A stretch of DNA of 64,000 bases, taken from the NCBI GenBank assembly GCA_020746875.1, contig JAGTJL010000007.1, positions 310,001-374,000 of the forward strand, written 5' to 3'. The position numbers were made by a program, and so were the translations under genes. A model generated the notes under the pieces. It had not been told where the DNA came from and searched no databases. It was given only the letters and a program-made list of their open reading frames with translations. The stretch is from Rhexocercosporidium sp. MPI-PUGE-AT-0058. Its lineage: Eukaryota; Ascomycota; Leotiomycetes; Helotiales. Of the stretch, positions 23,917-36,000 are shown piece by piece; position 1 is the stretch's first letter, and the number at the start of each line of letters is the position of its first letter.

Positions 23917-24852
23917 CTATGGCTCAACCGAAACTTCAAATGGTTCTCTCCCCTTAGGAGTGAACTTCTTCAAGAACTCATCCCAATCCTTCATGAGTTT
24001 TTCCACCCCCTGATTTAGGATAAGTGGGTGTCCATTGTCAGGATCCTTACTCATTTTCAACCTCCTAAGGCGGGGGAAATTGAAGAATACGGAACAAACG
24101 CAGCTTTTGGGAAGCTTTGATTTATGAGTCGCGGAGCGAAGAGCTTCGTTCTCTTGAGCAGTAAACTGCCAATCGCGGATTTCAAGTTCCTGGATAGAGC
24201 TGAAAAATGTCGAATCATTGTCTTTAAGGATGGTCTGGAGCCCAAGTCTGTACAGTGAGTCTATTTCGGTAGTTGTGTTGAATCCAAAGTCTATGGCTGG
24301 ATTGTAGCATATCGGACGTACGGCCGAGTATGGCTCGTACGGTGAGTCGGGGCGGAGCAGCACGTAGTAGCGTCTTAAAGTCTCTTGGCGGCTTTCTTGG
24401 TTGATGTATAGAGTGGTAGGATGTGCGCAGTGGGTTTCGATCCAGAATGTTCGCTTTCTATCTAGCTTAGAACAGGTGCTTCTGAAAGAATATCCCACCC
24501 AGTAATCGAGATTGACCCGCCGTCCACGAGGAAAAGTAAGGCACCAGATCACCAAACGTATCTTCTTCGGCAAGTTGGGGAAGCAAGTGAAGGTATTGAG
24601 CTTGTTGCTGGCTTGGACGATGAGGGTTCGGAAGAGCTCGGGGAGTTCGGCGAAATTGTAGCGGTCTTCGTTATGTTGGAGGAGAGGGATTACACTGAGT
24701 CAAAGAGGTTAGCTACTGACTTCCAAGTCTTTCGAAGATTAAATTAGTACATACCTCAAGGACGCGCTCGCTTCAACATGTCGAATAGCCTCATGTCGCT
24801 GTTGAGGAAACGGGGCCGCGAAGGCATTGATGGAGATTGCTGTAGAGTCCAT
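23917..24852 (-). CDS. 2EXR-domain protein, unknown function
   Basis: Two exons (24852-24755, 24694-23917) give 291 residues. After a ~60-residue leader the 2EXR start is clear: NTFTCFPNLPKKIRLVIWCLTFPRGR in pieces around residues 66-90, followed by the usual INQESRQETLRRYY and YNPAIDFGF segments. 2EXR proteins are numerous in Pezizomycotina; their role is unknown. The intron (24695-24754) restores the frame as ASLSVIPLLQ. Its neighbours are another 2EXR-like gene and a fragment, so this is a small family cluster. The start codon is the ATG at 24852, reading MDSTAISINAF. Confidence 0.75.
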
Positions 24853-25339
24853 TGTGCTTGAATTCGTATGGAGAGATGTTGCGGCCATCGCAGATCTGAC
24901 TCAAAATAGACGAGTTAATTCGTAGGCTTTTTCGCTTTAGTATAGCGGAACGCTTAGGATCGGTTGGAAGGTGATGTTTATAAGGCTGCCCGAAAAAGCT
25001 GGTCACGTCGAGAATTCAAAAGCGACGGTGAATCATCAACAGATCTTGAGTCTATACTTTGATTGTTCCATTCATTTATTTGAAGGCGAATTCTAGTTCT
25101 GATGATGAGCGCTCTTATTAGGGGCATACCGATAGAGGCATACTCCTTCAGTGATACCAAGTCAGAGAGATATTTACTCAAGAACTGTCTCACGAAGCCT
25201 GCCCTGTATAATCAGCATCACAGGATGCCCATGCTTCTAATTAAAAAGAGAGCTGTTTCTTGATTCGGACGTCTTAAATCTACCTCAAATGAGTTGCAGA
25301 TGTAGCTATTAAATCAAATCCAACTCTGACCATCCTATT
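24853..25339. other. intergenic, possibly decayed
   Basis: No supported gene. Several short frames with stops; it may include degraded sequence of the neighbouring 2EXR fragment. Confidence 0.4.
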
Positions 25340-25723
25340 TTGAAAATCCTGCCCTTGAGCTTCGACAGGCACCCCGTCGACGCAAATCGAACAAAATTTC
25401 TTTCAATCCATCCCCTCCAGCTTTGGTCTACGGGTCGGCCGACATCACAGGTAGCTTACCGTAGCTACGTAGATTACACTGTAATCTTTCGTGGCGAAGT
25501 CTTGAATGATATATATCACGGTACTCGGAGGTTCCGCCCTGCTGCTGAACCCCCGTTCTGCTTCAATCCTAGGTTTGACCTCGCTTACACTACCGTCCCT
25601 TTGTTCAGTAAAGCTCTGAGCGGCAACTGGTTCAAATTTCTTCATCTAAATTGCCCTAAGCTCTTGAACACTGTCCGGAAGTTGGAGATGCGATCTCGAT
25701 GGGCATTGGCTGAATTGGCATAA
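25340..25723 (+). pseudogene. 2EXR-like fragment
   Basis: An open stretch of up to 127 codons resembles the middle of the neighbouring 2EXR protein: FCFNPRFDLAYTT ... LNTVRKLEMRSRWALAELA here against YNPAIDFGFNTT ... FSSIQELEIRDWQFTAQENEA there. The 2EXR start (FPxLPxEIRxxIW) and the C-terminal half are not found next to it, and no splice sites were found that would add them. It is on the opposite strand to its relatives. A decayed copy is most likely; a rapidly evolving short gene is the alternative. Confidence 0.5.
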
Positions 25724-26117
25724 CATGCGAGATGAAGTTTTATCCACCGCAAGGAATTCTACAAGCAAGTTCTCTACTTCGGCCAGTGGGAGGAAATAAA
25801 ATTTATTCACAATCTTCTCGACATCACAATCTCACTTGCATCTAGAGAATTGATCAGATCAAGAGTTGGAAAGGAAATTGCTGCTTCGCCCCGTACATTC
25901 AAATTGGCCAAATAGGGTAATTTTTGGAAGTTTTTGGGAGCCTCCTGTATAGTTGCCTGGTGAGAAATGGCGGAGATGATGGATGCTGGGCGGTAGGCTG
26001 TTCTTTAACAATCAGGGTAGTCGGTGCAGAGGAATTCTGCAGAACTAAACAAAACTTGACTATGTGACACAGGGTGCTCTGGGCTTGTGAGTCTTTCCAC
26101 CGAAATTCTCTTCGACA
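25724..26117. other. intergenic
   Basis: Between the 2EXR-like fragment and the next gene. Nothing recognised. Confidence 0.5.
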
Positions 26118-27062
26118 TCATTGCGCAAAGTCTCCAGATTCTGATCGAACGTCATCGTCGAGGAAGTATCCCTTAACGACCTCATTCAAGTCTGATCCAA
26201 GATTTAATTGTCCCTGGTTTACATGCTTTTCAAAAGTGATGCAAAACCTCGGGCCCATTGCCTTTGTGATGCTCTGAAGCGGGGATAATGTTTTATCAAG
26301 AGCAGCTAGGACAATCTCCGGCGTAGCTACTCGACCAATATATGCCGGGTTAGTAGCATGGAAGTAGATTTGAAGATTCTGGAGCCGGCTATGAACAGGG
26401 AAAATTTCAGCTATCCGGTTCCTGAAGTCTTTTTGTCTTGCAGGTCGCCATTCTAGCTGGATACGGGCACAGATTGACCGAGGAAACCTGAATGGTGGTG
26501 GAAGAGGAGCGTTCAAGAGTCGGCGCTGTCCGAGGAAGTAGATCCCATTGTTTGAAATGTCGATTTCAAAGTACACATGGTTGTTGTAGAATATGTCCAG
26601 GGCCTCTTTATAGATCAAACGACACACTGATAGGATGTCTGTGTAGCATGGTCCATCATGTCGTTGAGGAGCTCCGCACCACTTGATTGGTTTGGTGTTT
26701 GGTGCAAGGTCCTTGTAGATCATGATACGAACTTCACAGGGAAGCTCAAGGAAAGGAAGCGGTGTGAATGGTAGTCCGCTGAAATGATTCAGGCTTGATT
26801 CCATCCAAACTTGGAGTCACATACCGAAGCGTGTCTGTGTAATTGAATCGCGAGGTCGATTTCTTCTTTTCCTGAGATGTCTTGATTTGCCTTTTCCGCG
26901 ATGGAAATACAAGCCTCGAAGGTTTATTGTATGGAGGCGGAGGGGGATTTTCAAATGTCCAGACTATTTGTTTGGTCAGAAGGAGCATCTTCATTGATTG
27001 GTAATAGCATTACCTGAGTGGGGAGTGAAAGGAGGAGGAAGAGGTGGTGCTTGAGGAGCCAT
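26118..27062 (-). CDS. 2EXR/F-box-like protein, unknown function
   Basis: Three exons (27062-27014, 26963-26825, 26778-26118) give 282 residues. A Pro-rich N-terminus (MAPQAPPLPPPFTPHS) and a Lys/Arg-rich stretch lead to the family core LPFLELPCEVRIMIYKDL (~70-87), then ILSVCRLIYKEALDIFYNNH, the typical Leu-rich second segment of fungal 2EXR/F-box-like proteins. Function unknown. Both introns have good GT/AG ends and join in frame (S-VWTF and LR-GLPF). The gene is divergent from the capping enzyme gene with 538 bp between them. Confidence 0.75.
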
Positions 27063-27600
27063 AAATTGCCTCTGAACGAGGAGTAAGCTGTTTACGGTAC
27101 ACTATTTTATGCCCTTTCAGTTACAAGCAATCATAGCATTCAATCAAACAATGGAGACTCGGATGCTTCGTTTGGTATCGTATCGTGTGATGAAGGTATA
27201 TTTTCTTGAGAGTTCGATGAAGTGAAGTCCAGGCATCAGACCCGCTTCCACCCACGTGATCAGATTTCAATCTTCTGGGAGATTGTTGTTTTGTCCAGAA
27301 CCAACTTCTCGAAAGCAATGCGCCCCAACGTCCAGACAAATGCGATACATTCTTGAAGCTGCAGGGCTTGCAGCATCAACTGAATGGATTCTCACGCATC
27401 TCCACAGGCCAACAAATCTCTTCAACCAAGCTGAAAATTCCCCAGGCAGCTCTCATATTTATCGCGAACCCACAAACACGACCATCATCCTTTGTCCAAC
27501 AACAACCAGCCTTTGAACTCGAGAACTTCATATTCACATCCAACACTACCAAGAGTTCCTTTGTGTATAAGATCCTGGATCTGTGGCTTCAATAACCACA
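27063..27600. other. divergent promoter region
   Basis: Shared upstream region of the 2EXR/F-box-like gene and the capping enzyme. No gene in it. Confidence 0.5.
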
Positions 27601-28919
27601 ATGACGGGCCCAGTAGCTTCCCTTGATGCGCCTGGAATCAAGGCAGAAGGGGACCTTCTCTTCCACATGCGCTCAGAGGTTGCAAGGCTTCTAGACAGAA
27701 AGAATCCATCGTTCCCGGGCGCCCAACCTGTTAGCTTTGCTCGCAGGCATCTGGAGGCATTGATGAAGCAAGAGTAAGTCTGCACCTCCAACAAGCATTC
27801 CAGTACTGACTTTATAGCTACTACGTCTGCGAAAAGTCTGATGGCATGCGATACCTTCTATACCTCACAACAGACGAGCAAGGGAGCGAGATCCACTACC
27901 TAATTGACCGTAAGAACGATTACTGGTTCATTCCTACAGGAGCTCTGCACTTTCCCGTTCCCCGCGACCAACAAGCATTTCATACGAACACCTTGATAGA
28001 TGGGGAGCTGGTATTTGACAAGCTACCAGGAGGAGGCACACAACCGAAATATCTGGTCTTCGACTGCATGGTCCTCGACGGGAATAGCCTCATGAACCGG
28101 ACTCTCGATAAACGACTGGCATACTTCAAGGAACGAATTTTCGACCCTTACAAGCATCTCTTGGAGGAATACCCAGAGGAGAAGCAATACATGCATTTCA
28201 TCGTTGAGCTGAAAGCCATGCAATTCTCGTACGCGGTGGAGATGATGTTCCGACAAATCCTTCCAAAATTACCGCACGGAAACGACGGGCTAATTTTCAC
28301 ATGTCGAATGACGGATTACAAGCATGGCACGGATCAAAATATCTTGAAATGGAAGCCAGAATTGGAGAACTCGATAGATTTTAGGTTACAGTTGGAATTC
28401 CCACTCGTACAGCCAGATGCACAGGACCGAGCAGAGGGGATCACCGAACCATACCGCGATTACGACGCCTTGCCAATCTGCAATCTACTGGTATATGCAG
28501 GCGACCAAAGGGAGGATCCGTATTACAATAATCTGCACTTAGAAGAAGAGGAATGGGAGTCAATGAAAGCTCGGCGGGAACCTTTGAATGATCGGATTGT
28601 TGAGTGTTTTATGGATACGCAGAAGCGGTGGAGATTCATGCGTTTCCGAGATGACAAGACGAATGCCAATCACACGAGTACGGTGGATAGTGTGATCGAG
28701 AGTATCACGGATAGGGTCACAGAGCAAGATCTGATTGCTGCGGCGAAACAAATCAGAGATGAATGGAAGAGGCGTGCGGCAGAGGAGCAGAGTAGGGAGA
28801 GGAAAGAAGCCGAGAGGAAACGCGTCGCGAGTACGGGTGTTAGTAACGGACCACCGAAGAGGAAAGCAGAGGAGCAAGGTCCCGGTAGGCCGAGTCCTGG
28901 ACCTCCTGGGAAAGGATGA
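27601..28919 (+). CDS. ceg1: mRNA capping enzyme guanylyltransferase
   Basis: Two exons (27601-27773, 27818-28919) give 424 residues. The enzyme transfers GMP from GTP to the 5' diphosphate end of nuclear pre-mRNA. Nucleotidyltransferase motifs appear in order: KSDG with the GMP-linked Lys64 (motif I), DGELV (III), YLVFDCMVLDG (IIIa), NDGLIFT (IV), LKWKPELENSIDF (V) and WRFMRFRDDK (VI, in the OB-fold domain). The C-terminal ~60 residues are charged (Arg/Glu then Pro/Gly-rich). The length is as in yeast Ceg1 and it has no triphosphatase domain, as expected for fungi, where that activity is a separate protein. The ATG at 27601 follows ACCACA, a good start context. Confidence 0.93.
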
Positions 28920-29752
28920 GCCGAATCCCGAGTTCAGAACATTTGATAGAATAGGATGGGAGGAAAGAAAACTTGATGTCGCAAGGGTTCTGACCCGTTT
29001 GGTACTCTCTGCGCGTTGCAGGAGTGCGGCGTTCGTTTGGCTGTTTCACGGCGGAATGGATTTATCTGGCAGAGCAGGCAGGCATCGTCATTTGGCGTCT
29101 TGGGAAAGGCAAGTCCCTCACCGTAGGGCAGATACAAGGCGAGGAGGTCTCTATTTTCTCGGATCGTTCCAGGTGGGGGAGGCTCACATAAGTGCTCTGG
29201 TTGGGCTGCTTTGTGTGCGTCATTGGGGTAGGGAGCTGATCAGATCTTTTCAGAAGGATGGGCGTGTGGGTGGTTGCCTCCGGGGGGTTGGCGATCTGGC
29301 GTCCTACGGTACCCTCGCTACTGATGGTAGATAGTTAGTTGGTTGAATGAGAAATGATGCTTTTGTACCTCCCCAGCGGTATTTGCACAAATGATGTCAC
29401 ATTGATGTATTTTGTAATAGCTGCCCCACCCTAGGAAGCCGCAGCTCGTTCTAATTCTCTGCTTTTGTTTATCTAGAAATCTCCGCGGCTCATCTGCTTT
29501 GTGTATACCTATTGCGCGGTGACATGTTAACAATTGCGTAGCTGGAAAGGGGCTCGCTAACGAAGCAAGTGCAGCGGGGCAAATTCATCGGTACCCTCGA
29601 GATATCCTACTTGCCTCATCTAGACCTAAGCTCAAAATACATCTCCAATTCTACCCTCGCGTCAAATAAATCATCGCGAAGATCAAACCAACGTTCTTGG
29701 AAGACAATGCCTCCAGCAACACACCCGACTCGCCCTATTCAATTTCGCTCGC
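28920..29752. other. intergenic between convergent genes
   Basis: 3' flanks of the capping enzyme and WSC genes. A long frame from inside the capping gene continues here but has no coding features. Confidence 0.5.
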
Positions 29753-31814
29753 TTAAACGACGAAAATAAACATCATTAATCCAGCTAAGAACAAGAATTC
29801 TCGTTGATCCATTCCCTGAGTCGCTGAAGCATCAGAGGTAGGTAGCATCGTACTTGGAGTTAGGAAACTGGTTACGGTGATAATGCTCCTTGATGATTTT
29901 TGGCTAGTACCATAGGTGAATGTGGGATTGGGGGACGTTATCGTTGCATTGGAAGTTCCCGAGAGAGTGCTGGGAGTATATCCCGATGGAGGAGCGGTGA
30001 AAGGTGGCCCGGTGACTACGGTCACTGATGTCGCTGTGATGCTATCGCTACTCGATGTGATTGTCGAGGGGGGCTGGACAGAGATGAGCTGTACTGTGTG
30101 TACGCGGGTAGTGCTGTGTAGGAGGCTTTTTGAGTGACGGAGTTTATGTTCGTGACAGTCACGTTGATGGTCTGTATCGTTTTGCTGGGCTGGGCGGGTT
30201 GGAGTGTGATGGAGCTTGTGAGATGCTCGTTTGTTGTGGGGGAGAGAGGAGATGGTGCTGAAGGGTTACGTGAAGTCGTGGGTGGATTTGGCGACATGAG
30301 AGATGTAGGTGTTTGGGCAGTTGAACTCGAAGGTTTGATGGTTGAGGACGTCGTCGGGGCTGCGCTCTGTGTTGTGAAGGATTTGGTCGTTGTGGTGCCG
30401 TTGTCCACGATGACTAAGATCGGAGCGGCTACAGTTGATGTCTCAAACGTGGTTATGACTTTGCTCGAGGTAGTCTCCTTGAAAGAAACCGAAGAGACTG
30501 TCGACAGTGGAGAGTCAGATCTGGTCGACGAAGTCTTGGAGAGTATAATTGAGCTCGATGTACTTGCCAGTCCATTTGAGGCTGCGGAGCTTGAAGAACT
30601 TATCACAGGGATGGCCTGGATTGTTGATGAAGTGCTCGCGAGCACGGATGGCTTCGAGGTAGATTGGGATATCTTCATAGACCCGGTTGGGCTTGCTTTC
30701 ACAGGAACCAGAGAGCTAGAATCTGGAGTCGCCCTAACATAAACATTTAGTGCCACGATTCCTCCACAATACTGTTGCGGACCTCCTGCGCACGGCATAG
30801 TACAGAAATCCGAATCGTTGACTTTTGTGGCGCCCTTCAATTCGTTTCCACACCAACACTCTCGACCATACTCTGCTCCTGCATATTTGTACGGGTAGCA
30901 TGCTGCGGCACATTTTTCGATTGTGTTTTGGTCATCAGGGAAGAAAGCTTCGCCGAGCGCGCGGGCAACGAGGCCTTCGTTGTAGCAGGCCAGGTACGTG
31001 TATCCTCCAGCTGATGGGACGATGTGCGGCTTTTGAGTGGGTGTGGGGGCAGCTTTCTGAGTTGTGCTGGCGACAGGGACGAAGGAGATTGACGGTCCTG
31101 ATTTTGTGGATCCTTGAATTTGAGACTGCGGATCTGCGAGACTCGTACTGAATGGTCAGAATGGTTCGAAAAACGACTGGATATACTTACCTGGCCGAAG
31201 GGCGGATGGCAGTGACTGTGACGACGTCCTCCACAGTTGAAGTCAAGATCAGGACAGAAGATGCGGTTACTTTAGTGCTTGTTTTTATGGTTGATCTAGA
31301 TGTTCTGTAATGAGTATGGAGCATGAAGCTAGAAATAGAGAAACTTACGGTTCTAGGATGGAAGAGATCGTGGTAATTGCGGCATCCTGCAAGATATCAC
31401 CTGCCGATTTCCTGGAAGGCGCATGTAGAGCATTGCTCGATGTCGGGGTGATGATATTGGTTGGAATAACTGCAGTCGTTCCGTTAAGCCTAATAGTCGC
31501 AAGAGAAATGCTTGCACTCAGGACTGTGCTTTGGGAGACTTGTCTTTTGGCCAGAGTATGACTAGAAGCGAACATATGTGGTAAAGCATGATTGACTGTA
31601 AGTTGTCTTTGGGCTAGCGTATGGCTCGAGGCGGACATGTGGGAAGATTGAAGGATTCGAATCTCTGCAGCGGGATCTTAACCTGAGTTAGAGGTAATGG
31701 GAAAATACGAAGTGGAGCCATACCAACAGGTTGCGGTACGATGCCTCCAGATGGAATGCCAACGGCCACACCAACAAAGGCTGCCAGCCAGAGAACCGCG
31801 AGCATTAGCTTCAT
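29753..31814 (-). CDS. WSC-domain cell-surface protein
   Basis: Exons 31814-31724, 31676-31349, 31304-31191 and 31147 to about 30030, with a last coding block ending at 29753. A signal peptide (MKLMLAVLWLAAFVGVAVG) starts the protein. Two near-identical short units, SASSHTLAQRQ and FASSHTLAKRQ, follow. The WSC domain has its usual cysteines (YLACYNEG, CAAACYPYKYAGAEYGRECWCGNE in parts, CTMPCAGG, YCGG). It is followed by ~250 Ser/Thr-rich residues, likely O-glycosylated, and a hydrophobic C-terminus (FLFLAGLMMFIFVV) that could be a membrane or GPI signal. WSC domains bind glycans and serve in wall sensing. The frame of the Ser/Thr region stops at 30022, while the matching continuation is in another frame, so a short intron or a frameshift lies at about 30030-30100; I could not place it. 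The acceptor of the first intron is also tentative. Confidence 0.72.
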
Positions 31815-33081
31815 GTCGCAGGTGATGGGTTGGAAGATTCGCTGTTGCGAAGAGAGATGCAACGGACCGGTATGGTAAGCGATGTTGCTATTCTTGAAGA
31901 ATACAAGTTGTTGAAAGAAATAAGAACTCAAAGCAGGGCGAAATCCGAGAGTCAAGTGGTTGAGGCCTCGACGTCTTTTTGTAGAGTTGGTGGCGATGGA
32001 GATGCAGAAGGGGTGGCTAGGAATGAGGAGAGAGCCGTATTTATTCGGCTACAATAGTGACGAGGCTGTACATAATGCAGGGTCAAGTGGATTTATAGAA
32101 GATGCGTGTGGCAGTTGTGAATTGTGCAAATGTCTAAAGTGAATAAGATTCGAAGTACAGTCAAGTCGAGTCATTTGGTCATCTGGATTATGACACTTGG
32201 GCTTGAAAACACGAGCATGGCATCTTAGAACTGCTAAAACTGGCCATTCAGACCAGCAATCATATCAATAAGCTGGAATTATCCGCAGCCAGGTAGGATG
32301 TAGTCTCGGGCAATGATTCTAGCATAATAGCTTCAAGGGTTGTACTTTCGACTAAGCGCTCAGGGACATTGCACTCGCAACAGAATTAGAAGAGAGACAG
32401 CAAAGCCACCCTGGCCGATCTCGAAGGTTGCGGTTAATATGATTCCCCAAATCTCAAAGCAGGAATAATCACAGGTGGCGCTTTTACGGACTTGATAACA
32501 ACGGACAAAGCACCTGGTCAGAGTCGTCGTGGGGATGTAGCATGCCACAAAGATCACAAGAAGGAATCTAAACATACAAGTAAAGAGACAGATCAACACG
32601 ATAAATTATACAATACCCAGTTGCGGCTTTGCAAGAAGACTATAGGGAGTACTCTTTAGACTATTCACAGTTATCTTGGTGCTCATTAAGCTTGACCAAG
32701 CTGTTTTTTGAAGAGAGTAACAGCCGATAGTTAGTCTAGATGTAATACATCGCTTCCTACTAGAGTAGATTGATGAGCTGCTCGTATATAGATGCATTTC
32801 AAGTCGAATCAATCTGTCAAAGACAATTGTCGCGTAAGAGAATTTCAAGAAGTCCCGACCTTTGTTTTTCTAGCGCGGCTGGCTCAACGCGTCTCCGAGC
32901 GAGTGCCGACCAAACCATCTCGTGCAACGCGCGAAGCTGACAACACCAGACCACATCCAACCACCACTACCTCTCCAAACGACAACCCAACTTCCACGAA
33001 CGTGCGCGCAATCGCCAATTTCTACCAACATCACGACTATTCTCATCTCTTCGGCACAGCGACTGGAGTTCTCAATTCGAA
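31815..33081. other. divergent promoter region
   Basis: Upstream of the WSC gene and of Pds5. No domain-bearing frame. The final 150 bases are CA-rich, probably the Pds5 leader. Confidence 0.5.
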
Positions 33082-36000
33082 ATGGCCCCGCGCCGCGGAG
33101 CGGAAGCTGTGTCCGAGGAGCCAGAGGAAGACCTCGTGAGCCTGACCTTCAACGAACCATTGTCATGGCGCGCTGGCAAACCGATTGCAACTGGGGAACT
33201 CTTGAGAAGATTGGACACTCTGTCAAATGAGCTGCGAGATTTGGATCAAGTAGTCGTAGACAAGGACTCGTTCTCCAAGGTCGCGAAGGAGCTTGCGGGG
33301 CAGAATCTCTTGGGCCACAAGGACAAAGGTGTTCGCGCATTCGTAGCTTGCTGCTTGGTGGATATATTGAAGCTTTGCGCTCCCGATGCGCCGTTTACGC
33401 CGACTCAGCTCAAGGTATGGCGTCCAAACTGCTTGGGAGAATGTATTTAACCCCACCTAGGATGTCTTCACGCTCTTCGTCACCTCCATCCTCCCAGCTC
33501 TCTCCGACCCTTCGCACGCCTACAATGCGCAGCACAAGTATGTCTTGGTCTCACTGGTGGATGTCAAAAGTATTGTCCTGCTATGCGATATTCAGAATTC
33601 CGATTCCTTGATCCTACATCTCTTCAGTTCCTTCTTCGATATGATTTCTGGGTCTACAAAAGCTTCGACGGGAGAATCCATTGCTAAGGACGTGGAATAT
33701 AATATGACGCAGAGCCTGGTCACTTTGGTGGATGAGTCGCAAAGTCTACCTGCGAATGTGGTAGATATCATTGTTGCGCAATTTCTACGAGCTGCGACAC
33801 CAGGAGGCGGCAAGGGCAAGCAGGAGGTGGACGGAAAGCAGACAACACTTCTACCGAAAGAGCTCCCAGAGGCCTACAATATGGCCAAGACTATTTGCAA
33901 CCACTGTCCAGAGAAGATGGCACGTTATGTCAGTCAATACTTCAATGAAGTCATCTTGGAGGTCTCAACTGCAGCACCCTCCAAGCCGAATGGCCATCCA
34001 AAAACCGGCGATGGAGCCGACTCGGATGATGAAGATGCGCCAGCCGGACCCACTGAGTCAGATCTACAAGAGCTGGCAAAGGCACATAGACTTTTGCGGG
34101 AATTGTGGAGGGCAGCGCCAGCCGTTTTACAGAATGTTATTCCACAGTTGGAGGCAGAGTTGTCGGCCGACAATGTTCAATTGAGATCTATGGCTACCGA
34201 AACTCTGGGAGACATCATATCTGGAATTGGTGCCGCAGGCCCGCCTCCACCTCCGGTCATGGATCCAGCAGCGTATCCTCCTATGAGACTGGAAGACTGT
34301 CCTCAGACTCCTGTTTCAGATAGTATTCTTACGACCCCAATCTCGGCCCAATCATTTGCCCAGGCCCATCCGAGCGTCTACCACAGCTTCATGGGCAGAA
34401 AGAACGACAAATCGTCTGTCATTCGTTCGGGATGGACGACAGCAATTGGTCGAATTCTAATTACCTCTGCGGGAGGTATTGGTCTGAGCCGTGATGAGGA
34501 GGTGTCTTTGGTCCAAGGACTAGGCGAAAAGCTGAATGATTCGGACGAAAAAGTTCGTCTCGCAGCTGTCAGAGCCGTAAGCAGGTTCAGCTTCTACGAC
34601 ATCATATCCAAGCTCGCTCCAAATGGATCTGTCAACAAATCTGGGTCCGTACTTTGCAGTCTTGCAGACCGAGCACGAGATCGAAAGCACGCTGTACGAT
34701 CTGAGGCCATGACTGCCCTAGGAAGAATATGGGGTGTGGCTGCTGGTGAGATTGCCGCAGAGAACGAGAGTGTAACAGACGCTCTAGCTGGTATCCCCAC
34801 CAAAATCTTTGACTCTTTCTATGTCAACGATGTGGAGGTGAATGTTCTGCTGGATCATGTCATGTTCGAGCAATTAATTCCACTCAGCTATCCACCCGCA
34901 AAGAAGGGAAAATCTGCAAACGGAGATTCCCAGACCCAGACCAATGGAGATGGACCATTCGATGCTGACAAGATACGGACGGAGCGAATTCTCCTGGTTG
35001 TCAAATCACTTGATCAAAAGGCGAAGAAGGCATTCTATGCTATGCAATCTCGGAGGACAGCATACTCCCAGGTGCTCCAGGGCTTCTTGAAGCGATGTGA
35101 GGAGTTCAATGGTGGAGTAATTGAAGGGGATGCAAAAGACGTCAAGAACAAACTCGATTCGACCATCAAATGGCTTGCAAACCTACTTCCTGATCCGATG
35201 AGAACGACACAGGAGTTGTATAAGTACGCGAAGCTACACGACCGAAGATCCTACCAACTACTTCGGTTCGCCATGGCTCCCGAGAGCGATTTCAATACCG
35301 TCTTCAAGGCCATAAAGGAATTTCAAAAACGAATCAACGCTGCACCGAACGCGCCAGCTGGTTTACTTGATACACTCATCCCAATCATCTATCGCTCTGC
35401 ATCCCTGGTTTATAACAGAAGTCATCAACCGGTCATTCTCCAATATGGTCGGACTGATGAGAACGGATTGGCAGCCACGGCACGCAGTGTGATGAAGGAG
35501 ATCTCAGACAAGCACCCGGAAATCTTCAAGGCAAGCGTCAAAGAGCTTTGCAAGTCCTTAGAAGAACAAGTACCCTCGAAAACACGGTCCAATGATGCCG
35601 GAAGTGTTGACACTTTGAAAGCTCTTGCTTCCTTCGCCAAGGAATCAAAGGAAGAAGGCAAAAGTGAGATTGATCCGACACCAAAATTTGCGCAGACTTT
35701 GATAAACTTTGCATTGTACGGGTCTCCTGCCAAGGTAGCAAAGTACGCCGTCACCATCTTGCATTCGATCAACCCGGCAAGAAAAGAGATGCACATGAAG
35801 GATCTACTCGATAAAGCGCTGCATGGTTGGACGTACGGCGAGGATCACTTCTTGACTAGAATTGCCGCCATCTCACAGTTGCATCTGCTTGATCCGAAGC
35901 TGATGGAGGACATGAACGATGAGATTGTCGACATCACAACACAGCAAATTCTTCTCAAAACTCGGACTCCCAAGTCAGAGGACGATCCTCAATGGCAATC

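Noticed and set aside
30134..30742. 202-codon plus-strand frame opposite the WSC gene
   Set aside because: It is antisense to the Ser/Thr-rich tail and Val/Glu-rich only because of that composition.
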